DNA from: Acidithiobacillus ferruginosus
Lineage (GTDB): Bacteria; Pseudomonadota; Gammaproteobacteria; Acidithiobacillales; Acidithiobacillaceae
Reading direction: 5' to 3'
Assembly (NCBI RefSeq): GCF_018854495.1
Contig: NZ_JABBDR010000050.1
Location: 1-7,703, forward strand
DNA: 7,703 nt
The notes beneath the pieces are model-generated. The model searched no databases. It was not told the DNA's origin and saw nothing but the letters and a program-made list of their open reading frames with translations. Each line of letters opens with the position of its first letter. Position 1 is the first letter of the stretch. The position numbers were made by a program, and so were the translations under genes. Of the stretch, positions 1 to 4,790 are shown piece by piece.

Positions 1-69
1 CAACCGCCAGCCCCCGCCAAGATCGGCGGGGCGCGGGTCGATTTGGTAGCTGTGTTCGATCATTGGCGG
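1..69. repeat. Terminal redundancy, copy 1 (circle junction)
   Basis: These 69 bases are identical to the last 69 bases of the window (7635-7703). The overlap falls inside a coding sequence: the minus-strand reading frame that starts at 63 continues unbroken at 7634. This is the signature of a circular molecule written as a linear contig, not of a biological repeat. The true circle is 7634 bp. Confidence 0.93.
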
Positions 70-332
70 TAAACCTCCTTGCGATTGCCGATGCGCATAA
101 CGAGGATGCGCAAAGTGCTGTCCTCGATGCTGGCGATGATTCGCCAGTCCCCAACGCGGTACTTCCAAAAGGCTCCCAGCTTGGAACCTTTGAGGGCTTC
201 CCCGATGCTGCGCGGGTCGTCGAGCTGGGCGACACGGCCACGCAAGAAAGCGAGAATGCGCCGCGCTGTCTGCGGGTCGGTCTTGCCTAGCTCTCGCTCG
301 ACGGCTGGGTCAAGTTCAACCTTCCACGCCAT
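60..332 (-). CDS. relE: RelE/ParE-family type II toxin
   Basis: This 90-aa protein has the size and layout of a RelE/ParE-superfamily toxin. An N-terminal strand (WKVELDP) is followed by a helical region (residues 10-37), then a basic beta-sheet. It carries the family signature: L-K-G at 47-49, WKYRVGDWRII at 56-66, IED at 69-71 and the tail IGNRKEVYR at 81-89. In characterised RelE toxins, basic residues and a C-terminal Tyr on this sheet cleave mRNA in the ribosomal A site. K57, R59, R64, R80, R84 and Y88 are the plausible counterparts here. The start codon lies inside relB (17-base overlap), so the two are translationally coupled with the antitoxin made first. The stop codon overlaps the next gene by ATGA. 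The frame looks intact, so an active toxin is expected. A gyrase-poisoning ParE-like activity cannot be excluded from sequence. Confidence 0.88.
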   Translation of the reverse strand: MAWKVELDPAVERELGKTDPQTARRILAFLRGRVAQLDDPRSIGEALKGSKLGAFWKYRVGDWRIIASIEDSTLRILVMRIGNRKEVYRQ

Positions 333-540
333 AGCGCTTCATCACTTCTTCCAGTGGCACGGTTTGGCTCTTGCCTGCACGAATGTCGATCAGGCGTTGC
401 TCTGCAAGGTACAAATCTTCGAGGTCGTCCAGGTGCTCCAGGATGGCCTCGCGGGCGTAAAAGGTCTTGGTGCGGCCGGTGGCTTGCGCCAGTGCTTCAA
501 GGCGGTTTTCCACTTCGGCGGGTAGTCGGATGGCAAGCAT
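316..540 (-). CDS. relB: RelB-type ribbon-helix-helix antitoxin
   Basis: This 74-aa protein neutralises the RelE toxin and probably represses the operon. The N-terminus MLAIRLPAEVENRLEALA is a ribbon-helix-helix start: a short strand that inserts into the DNA groove, then helix 1. ATGRTKTFYAREAILEHLDD (about 19-38) supplies the turn and helix 2. The acidic middle (DDLEDLYLAEQRL) and the C-terminal tail would wrap the toxin. I chose the ATG at 540 over the longer frame from 627 because AGGAG lies 8 bases upstream. The longer frame would also read through the palindromic operator at 563-580, and its extra 29 residues do not look like a RelB start. It is the first gene of a three-gene minus-strand operon. 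Confidence 0.87.
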   Translation of the reverse strand: MLAIRLPAEVENRLEALAQATGRTKTFYAREAILEHLDDLEDLYLAEQRLIDIRAGKSQTVPLEEVMKRYGVEG

Positions 541-562
541 GGTTCGGCTCCTGTTCTGATAA

Positions 563-580
563 CGATATACAAGTATATCG
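563..580. promoter_or_regulatory. Palindromic operator of the relBE operon
   Basis: CGATATAC and GTATATCG form a perfect 8-bp inverted repeat around a two-base centre (AA). It lies 23 bases upstream of the relB ATG. On the minus strand it contains a -10-like TATACT. Ribbon-helix-helix antitoxins bind short palindromes of this type and cover the promoter, so conditional autorepression by RelB and RelBE is the likely use. I could not fix a convincing -35 box. Confidence 0.7.
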
Positions 581-604
581 GAACGGCGAAAGAGTGCTAG
601 CGGC

Positions 605-809
605 TCATGCCTGGTGAGTGGTCGCACTCAATCTTCCGCGCCTTGATCGGCTCCTGCTGAGGCTGGCGGTGCTGCCGCTGACGGGGTGCTGTCTCCTGGG
701 CGCCGTGGAGCGCCGCCCTGCTGGGGGTCGCCCAGCCCGGAGCCTTTGAGGACAAGTATTGCAATATTGCCGGTCGTTGCCTGATCGCCTCTGTGATGCC
801 CGTTACAAC
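605..809. other. Intergenic stretch with possible decayed gene
   Basis: No intact gene is visible between the relBE promoter and the basic ORF. On the plus strand, two overlapping frames give pieces that resemble a secreted-protein N-terminus. One is LDRLLLRLAVLPLTG (about 641-685). A shifted frame then gives LLGVAQPGAFEDKYC (about 717-761) and soon stops. A frame-disrupted remnant of an exported transfer protein, such as a lytic transglycosylase, would fit, but the similarity is too slight to assign. Confidence 0.2.
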
Positions 810-1004
810 TCAGCGCACGGCTCCGTGTAGCCGCTGAAAACGGTACGGCCTGCCAAATAATCGTGAAGATCTCCGCTCCCGTTCTATACGCCTCAGATAC
901 GCCATCATCCTTAACCGATTCTTCCACGGATTGCGGGATACTTTCCGGCCTGCTTTACGCATCTGTCGCAGTACAACCCGGCTTTTCAGGGATAACCTGG
1001 TCAT
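810..1004 (-). CDS. Small, very basic protein of unknown function
   Basis: This 64-aa ORF begins at an ATG that overlaps the stop codon of the 287-aa gene as ATGA, the usual arrangement for translational coupling. No good Shine-Dalgarno sequence precedes it, which suits coupling. The product would carry 18 Arg and 4 Lys against only 2 Glu and no Asp. Clusters include RRIERERR (38-45) and KNRLR (28-32), so nucleic-acid binding is plausible if it is made. I recognise no family. The strongest reasons to believe it are the exact ATGA overlap and the lack of any competing gene. The risk is that it is a chance frame in Arg-rich GC-biased DNA. Confidence 0.42.
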   Translation of the reverse strand: MTRLSLKSRVVLRQMRKAGRKVSRNPWKNRLRMMAYLRRIERERRSSRLFGRPYRFQRLHGAVR

Positions 1005-1864
1005 GACGGACTCTGGCCGGATTTCTGGGCTTCCGCCGGTGATTCAGTAACGCTCGGAGCCGCTGACTTTCCCACTTCCACTGTGAATACAGAACGCACC
1101 AACCCGCCTCCCTGCGTCGATACCCGACGCTTCTGCGTGACCACTTTCGCTTTCCGCACCGCCCGTTCCCTGGGCTTGCCCGCCAGCAATTCCTCCAGGC
1201 GCCGCCCCAGACTGGGCAGGCGCCGCAGATACCCGATCCTTTCAGGAATCGCGGGCATGGCCTCGTCCTGGCCCCGGCTGCGCTTCCATTCCTGATGCAG
1301 GAGCTTCGCCAGCTTCTTGACCTGATCCCGTATCCCGGAGAACCCCGGCGCTCGCCAGACGCTCTCGATGAGCTGCTCCAACTGCGCATCTCGCTTCTGC
1401 CGGATCAACAGCACCAGGGTGTCCCGCAACGCCTGCTCTCGCGCTTTCTCCATCCGCCAGGTCCATACCGGGTGATCGGCACCCGCCTTGGTGTGTCGAA
1501 CCAGCTCGTAGGCCCCTATCGTGATCTTGTCCCGCAGTCCGTCCCGCCATTTTTCCCGCCCCGCTTCCGGGGACATCGCTCCTTCCGTCCGCAGGAGCCA
1601 CCAGTGAATTTCGTCCGGCGCGGATTCCTCTTGCAGCAGGATCAGCCGGTAAACGGCTTTCCCGGCCTTCCGCTCGGCGCGGGTTTTCACCGGCGACCAG
1701 GACAGGCGGTAACGCTCGGCCTGCTTCTCGCAAAAGGCCGCGGCTTTCTCCAATGGGATCGTGCCGCAGACATAGTGGGCATAGCCGGTGCGCACCGCGT
1801 CACTGAGACGCTGCATGGCGACCGTTTTCTTGGTGAACACAAAGGGTGCATATTCCGAAGTCAT
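1001..1864 (-). CDS. Conserved-looking 287-aa plasmid protein, function unknown
   Basis: This is a long, well-formed minus-strand frame of 287 aa with no signal peptide or membrane segment, so it is probably cytoplasmic. The N-terminus (FVFTKKTVAMQRLSDAVRTG, 8-27) resembles, from memory only, uncharacterised proteins on conjugative plasmids and integrative elements. I cannot name a family. The middle is mixed charged helix with a Trp-rich patch (WRMEKAREQALRDTLVLLIR). The C-terminal third is strongly basic (RRLEELLAGKPRERAVRKAKVV), which suggests contact with DNA or RNA. The ATG at 1864 has no Shine-Dalgarno sequence but lies 7 bases from a good -10 box, suggesting a leaderless message. M17 (position 1816) is the alternative start. 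The stop overlaps the downstream basic ORF as ATGA. Confidence 0.72.
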   Translation of the reverse strand: MTSEYAPFVFTKKTVAMQRLSDAVRTGYAHYVCGTIPLEKAAAFCEKQAERYRLSWSPVKTRAERKAGKAVYRLILLQEESAPDEIHWWLLRTEGAMSPEAGREKWRDGLRDKITIGAYELVRHTKAGADHPVWTWRMEKAREQALRDTLVLLIRQKRDAQLEQLIESVWRAPGFSGIRDQVKKLAKLLHQEWKRSRGQDEAMPAIPERIGYLRRLPSLGRRLEELLAGKPRERAVRKAKVVTQKRRVSTQGGGLVRSVFTVEVGKSAAPSVTESPAEAQKSGQSPS

Positions 1865-1871
1865 GCACCGA

Positions 1872-1900
1872 ATAATAAGCTAAATAGCATCCAATGTGAA
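1872..1900 (-). promoter_or_regulatory. Promoter for the 287-aa gene (leaderless)
   Basis: Read on the minus strand, TTCACA (1900-1895) and TATTAT (1877-1872) are separated by exactly 17 bases, close to a sigma-70 consensus. Only 7 bases separate the -10 box from the ATG at 1864. Transcription would therefore start at or within a base or two of the start codon. Confidence 0.55.
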
Positions 1901-1917
1901 ACCGGAATATATTAAGA

Positions 1918-1947
1918 TTCCATATACGGGCCGCCCGGCGCTATACT
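1918..1947 (+). promoter_or_regulatory. Candidate promoter for the large RNA
   Basis: TATACT (1942-1947) is a good -10 box. The best -35 candidate is TTCCAT (1918-1923), 18 bases upstream and weak. It would start a plus-strand transcript near 1954, divergent from the minus-strand promoter at 1872-1900. The start of the structured region and the absence of a plus-strand gene support it. The -35 is the weak point. Confidence 0.38.
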
Positions 1948-3010
1948 GGGGGGGCCATGGGGCGGCCACCCCCTCTGCTGTTCGGGGGCCGCCAGCCCCC
2001 GGTGTTTCTTCGGTGCCCCGGATGGGGCGCGAACGATCCGCCAGATCGTTTCAGCACGGCGAAGCGTCATGCCTCTAATAGGGCTCGTGACGCTACGCTG
2101 AGCGCTGGAGGGTGAAATCCCCTCCTTCGACTCAATCCCACCGCTCCACGCGGAGGATTGGGCGACTGCGAAACGGGCTCCCGGGTAACCGGTGAGTACC
2201 TGATGGCCGTGAAATGGGGTGAAGTCCCCACAGCGGGGCGTGCCGAAAGGGCGCAACGCTTGCCGACGACGTAGGTGCAGCCGTGCCGAAATGCACGGAC
2301 TCTGTGAGGGCCGCGAGGCCGCCCGCTTGACGGGTCAGGACAGAGGGCACCTGGAGAAATCCAGGGCCGGCGAAAGCTCAAGCGTCTAATTGTAACCGCA
2401 CCTGTAACAGGGTGATGGTGCAGGTCGGAGTCGGTGATGCGGTGGTGTGTAAGTAGGCGTTGATCGGTTGCGGTGAGTACAGGAGCGTTTTTGGAATCTT
2501 TAGCCCTGGAAATCTACGGAAAGTCGAAAGACGAACCGCAACCTGAGCCGACCGCTAAACCGGCGCAGTAACGGAAGCATCCCGACACCCCGGCGAGGGA
2601 AGGGAATCCATCTAAGCAGGGAAGGGCTGAACGCCAAGGACCCCGCCTGGCAGCGGGAGAGGTGGAAGCCTGGGAGACTGGACCAGTAGGAACCTTGCGA
2701 GTGCTGACTTACGCGGTGCAAGCAAGACCCGGCGACGAGCCGGATACGAAAGTCTGGGCCGTGCGAAAAACCGAAAAAGGGGGTGGCACCCCGAACATGC
2801 AGATCAATGGCAACACTATCCCGTGGCTGGGATAGGTATCCTGGGTCGGCTTGGCCGCCGATCCGGGACGGGAGGATGGCACCTCCTGGGAATGGCTGAA
2901 CCGCTTCCTCTTGGGAATCGGTGGACCGTCGATGTTCCATCTTGGATGCGCGACGGAAGAAATATCTTGGCCTGATCCGCGAGGGTTCTGCGGCGAGAGA
3001 CTGGGCGAAA

Positions 3011-3023
3011 ACCGGTAAGTGCG
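3011..3023 (+). other. MOBQ-like nick-site core (possible oriT)
   Basis: ACCGGTAAGTGCG contains the TAAGTGCG core that I recall from RSF1010/pTF1-type (MOBQ) nick regions, where cleavage follows the final G. In those plasmids CCCT follows and a strong inverted repeat lies just upstream. Here TCCG follows and only a weak CTGG/CCGG pairing precedes it. It lies inside the candidate RNA, and no relaxase gene is present. Chance similarity is quite possible. Confidence 0.2.
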
Positions 3024-3284
3024 TCCGTCCCATGAGGACAGAGCAATCCCAAGCCCTACCCGCAAGGGGAGCCACCGGCAATGGCTCGAGGGCGCGTGGC
3101 GACGCTGAAATGGGTGCGACGCGCGGCCAGCGCAATGGATGGTCCATAGGGACCAGGGCAAGGCCCATGATGGCGACGAAAATCGCCCATCGAAGCAGTA
3201 GATGCACAGAGGCCGTTATAGGCCCGTAGAAACTCGTTACGGTAACCGCGAATGGGTATCCCCCATCCACGGGCGATCCTCCCC

Positions 3285-3314
3285 AACCCCACGCTTCGGC
3301 CTGGGGTTTTTTTT
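3285..3314 (+). terminator. Intrinsic terminator of the large RNA
   Basis: AACCCCA (3285-3291) pairs with TGGGGTT (3302-3308). An inner GC/GC pair is capped by a TTCG tetraloop, and a run of eight T (3307-3314) follows. This is a textbook plus-strand intrinsic terminator. No protein gene precedes it on this strand for more than 1.3 kb. Confidence 0.87.
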
Positions 3315-3438
3315 GGACCATCACAGATGGCTTGAAACGGCCACAACGATGCCGTCCATCACCGCCAGGCACGTCCACCCACCGTAACCGCCCCGTAAAG
3401 GCCCCAAATTTGCCCTACAGCGCACGCAAATGGTGTGG

Positions 3439-3454
3439 GGTATAGTTCTATACC
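3439..3454. promoter_or_regulatory. Operator-like 16-bp palindrome
   Basis: GGTATAG and CTATACC form a perfect 7-bp inverted repeat around TT. It contains a -10-like TATAGT on the plus strand but no suitably spaced -35. The layout (short AT-rich arms, two-base centre) resembles the relBE operator at 563-580, though the arm sequences differ. It lies at the start of the hairpin array. Confidence 0.42.
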
Positions 3455-3693
3455 AAAAAGCGCAAAAAAAGCGATGTACGCGCCCGCAATACCCATTCAA
3501 CCGCGATAGCACCGCAAGGAGTGCCCGCTTGCCACGCCTTCGGCGTGCCGGGCACGGATCGCTTTCGACCATGCAGGCCTTGGCCTAGTACTCCGTAGCA
3601 AGCATTCCGCCCTCTGGGCGGTTGCGGTAGCGTCGAACGATTCGCCAGCGAATCGCCCGCCACTCCTCGCTGTTCTTCACCCCTGCGGGGTAG

Positions 3694-3711
3694 GAGCTAA
3701 AGCTCTTTTTT
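3694..3711 (+). terminator. Short terminator-like hairpin with T6
   Basis: GAGC-TAAA-GCTC (3694-3705) is followed at once by six T (3706-3711). The 4-bp stem is short, so termination may be inefficient. It closes the hairpin array and precedes the rep control region. Confidence 0.42.
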
Positions 3712-3712
3712 C

Positions 3713-4018
3713 AAAAACAACTCACCTCACTGGAAAACCAAAAGGGGGAGCCGCTGCCGCAGGCAGTGGGGGACAACGTCCCCAAAGGGGGTCGACCCGG
3801 CGAGGCGAAGCCGAGGACAGGGGGAGCGTGCCGCTCCCCGCCGGGAAGGTCCGTGGGCGGTCCGACGCAGTCGGAGCAAGCGCCCACTCCTTGTCGATGA
3901 GGTCGAGGCGATTTCCATCCGCGTATCCGTCACAGTGACGGCCCTAAGGAGGCTCCATAGAACAAGAGAAGGGCGATTTTTTAACTGATTGATTTTTCTG
4001 GCTCGTTTGGGGGGGGGT
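3713..4018. other. Hairpin-rich stretch before rep, candidate origin region
   Basis: No gene is supported here. It contains strong palindromes: CCGCTGCC/GGCAGTGG (3751-3769, one G-T wobble); GGGGAC-AAC-GTCCCC (3769-3783); GGGGAGCG-TGC-CGCTCCCC (3821-3839); GTGGGCG/CGCCCAC enclosing TCCGAC-GCA-GTCGGA (3853-3887); and CCGTCAC-A-GTGACGG (3927-3941). A TAAGGAGG (3945-3952) perfectly complements the 16S rRNA anti-Shine-Dalgarno but has no start codon after it. T-rich DNA (about 3977-3997) and a G9 run (4009-4017) follow. The position just upstream of the initiator gene and its control repeats fits a vegetative origin, but this is inferred. Confidence 0.4.
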
Positions 4019-4062
4019 ATGCAATAGCTCATTGCATGGGGTTACGCAATGAGCTATTGCAT
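4019..4062. repeat. 17-bp perfect inverted repeat upstream of rep
   Basis: ATGCAATAGCTCATTGC (4019-4035) and its exact reverse complement (4046-4062) are separated by 10 bases. Each arm is itself a partial palindrome (GCAAT...ATTGC), so the site could bind two dimers. TTGCAT (4032-4037) and TATTGC (4055-4060) within it are 17 bases apart and could form a promoter. It is a likely Rep or partner-protein binding site. A 12-base piece of the right arm recurs at 5979-5990. Confidence 0.7.
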
Positions 4063-4139
4063 GGGTCTGCGTAAAAATTACATCATGTTGCGTATTTTTG
4101 TTGCGTTACCCTGTGCAGCGCCTTACACTTTTTACGCAA
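4043..4139. repeat. TTGCGTA-type boxes (candidate iterons/operators)
   Basis: The heptamer TTGCGTA occurs as TACGCAA at 4043-4049 (minus), with one mismatch at 4067-4073, exactly at 4088-4094, as TTGCGTT at 4101-4107, and as TACGCAA at 4133-4139 (minus). Extended forms (TGCGTAAAAA against TTTTTACGCAA) make an imperfect inverted repeat. Spacing is irregular, which suits operator sites better than classical phased iterons. One box forms the -35 of the best rep promoter, pointing to autoregulation by Rep. Confidence 0.5.
4101..4129 (+). promoter_or_regulatory. Rep promoter candidate
   Basis: TTGCGT (4101-4106) and TACACT (4124-4129) are 17 bases apart. They would start transcription near 4136, leaving a leader of about 27 bases with an AAAGG ribosome site before the ATG at 4163. 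The -35 is one of the repeated TTGCGT boxes, so a protein bound there would block the promoter. Confidence 0.45.
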
Positions 4140-4162
4140 CGTATTACCGGAAAGGTGCAGGC

Positions 4163-4768
4163 ATGGCTTCCCATAATGAAGTGATCGGAACACCAGCGAA
4201 CCCGAAGCCTGGTCAATGGGTGCAAACGGAGCGTAAGGCTCACGAAGCATGGGCAAATTTGATTGCTCGCAAACCTCGTGCAGCCATTCTCTTGCACCAC
4301 CTAGTGGCGCAGATGGGCCATCAAAACGCGGTGGTGGCTAGCCAAAAGACTTTAGCCAAGCTTGTTAGGTGCAGCTTACGCACCGTCCAATACGCAATAT
4401 CCGACCTTGTGTCGGAGCGGTGGATTCAGGTTGTGAAGCTCAACGGTCCCGGCACAGTCTCTGCCTATGTTGTGAATGACCGCGTAGCGTGGGGGCAGCC
4501 TCGCGGAGAGATGGTTCTGTCCGTATTCTCAGCAACGGTAGTGGCCGATCAAGATGACCAAGACCCTGCCACGATGGACAGCACGGACCTGCGCCGTATC
4601 CCGACCCTCTATCCAGGCGAACAACAACTGCCCTCAGGACCGCACGACGATCCGCCAAGCCAGCCGTGTCTGCCCGACATGGAGCCAGACCTGCCGTTCC
4701 TTGAGGCTCAGGAAACAGACTTACAGGGCAGGCTGGAGGCCGATGGCCAAGGGCGTCTTATCGACTAA
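4163..4768 (+). CDS. Putative winged-helix plasmid replication initiator
   Basis: The 201-aa product has a winged helix-turn-helix core at about residues 40-106. The recognition unit is SQKTLAKLVRCSLRTVQYAI (60-79), followed by DLVSERWIQVV and a wing, GPGTVSAYVVN. The layout resembles RepL-like and related small-plasmid initiators, which bind origin repeats next to their own gene. The strand after the wing (MVLSVFSATVVADQDDQD) and an acidic, Pro-rich tail complete it. I chose the ATG at 4163 because AAAGG precedes it at good spacing and it lies downstream of the best promoter. The same frame is open back to an ATG at 4049, but that start lies inside the 17-bp inverted repeat. The gene follows candidate operators and an origin-like region. 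A transcription factor controlling copy number is the main alternative. It ends 22 bases from the convergent gene. Confidence 0.68.
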   Translation: MASHNEVIGTPANPKPGQWVQTERKAHEAWANLIARKPRAAILLHHLVAQMGHQNAVVASQKTLAKLVRCSLRTVQYAISDLVSERWIQVVKLNGPGTVSAYVVNDRVAWGQPRGEMVLSVFSATVVADQDDQDPATMDSTDLRRIPTLYPGEQQLPSGPHDDPPSQPCLPDMEPDLPFLEAQETDLQGRLEADGQGRLID

Positions 4769-4790
4769 GCACAAGCCGAGACTCACCAGG

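Larger units (their letters stand above)
1954..3314 (+). ncRNA. Candidate large ornate structured RNA (about 1.36 kb)
   Basis: This stretch has frequent plus-strand stops, no protein I recognise, and a nearly unbroken series of perfect short helices with structured-RNA loops. Examples (arms): 2032-2038/2044-2050, 2063-2069/2088-2094, 2133-2138/2155-2160, 2215-2219/2226-2230, 2281-2286/2293-2298, 2309-2312/2317-2320 with a GCGA tetraloop, 2350-2354/2361-2365, 2642-2646/2653-2657, 2729-2733/2739-2743, 2817-2822/2829-2834, 2871-2875/2882-2886, 2926-2931/2951-2956, 3069-3074/3082-3087, 3092-3097/3119-3124 and 3140-3145/3150-3155. A 9-bp perfect helix, 2466-2474 with 2535-2543, joins distant parts. 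It ends in an intrinsic terminator at 3285-3314, which fixes the strand. Size and complexity recall the GOLLD/ROOL/OLE kind of giant RNA, but I cannot assign it to any of them. I see no group II intron domain V, no reverse transcriptase, and no rRNA or RNase P signature. The 5' end and the role are inferred. Confidence 0.6.
3319..3712. other. Gene-free hairpin array between the large RNA and the rep region
   Basis: No credible gene lies here. It holds well-formed hairpins in series: GATGG/CCATC enclosing ACGGC/GCCGT (3326-3360); GTGCCCG/CGGGCAC enclosing CACGCC-TTC-GGCGTG (3521-3555); AGGC/GCCT (3575-3586); CCGCCC-TCT-GGGCGG (3607-3621); and CGATTCGC-CA-GCGAATCG (3638-3655). A CCCC-TGC-GGGG hairpin and a terminator-like hairpin follow near 3680-3711. 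It could be a second structured transcript, a single-strand initiation or transfer origin, or part of the vegetative origin. The sequence does not decide between these. Confidence 0.5.

Noticed and set aside
79..525. Plus-strand frames over the relBE genes
   Set aside because: They lie antisense to two clearly recognisable genes and have no family resemblance.
1295..1915. 206-codon plus-strand frame
   Set aside because: Antisense shadow of the 287-aa gene, Pro/Arg/Leu-rich with no motif.
2921..3229. Plus-strand 102-codon frame
   Set aside because: GTG start, no ribosome site, low-complexity Arg/Gly/Ala composition, and it overlaps several perfect RNA helices.
2050..3314. Group II intron
   Set aside because: Loops such as GGGTGAAAT recall intron domain I, but I find no domain V (AGC...GAAA...GTT) hairpin, no reverse transcriptase and no clear GUGYG 5' end. 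An Infernal scan could still overturn this.
2500..3378. Minus-strand open frame of 292 codons through the structured region
   Set aside because: It starts at GTG without a ribosome site, runs straight through the plus-strand terminator, shows no recognisable domain, and competes with other minus-strand frames. The opposite strand simply lacks antisense stop triplets because it is purine- and GC-rich.
3448..4032. Minus-strand frames of 71-101 codons in the hairpin regions
   Set aside because: They cross multiple perfect palindromes, have no ribosome sites and no recognisable product.
4049..4162. Longer start for the replication gene
   Set aside because: The ATG lies within the 17-bp inverted repeat and upstream of the best promoter. 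The added residues are untypical, and a good ribosome site exists only before 4163.
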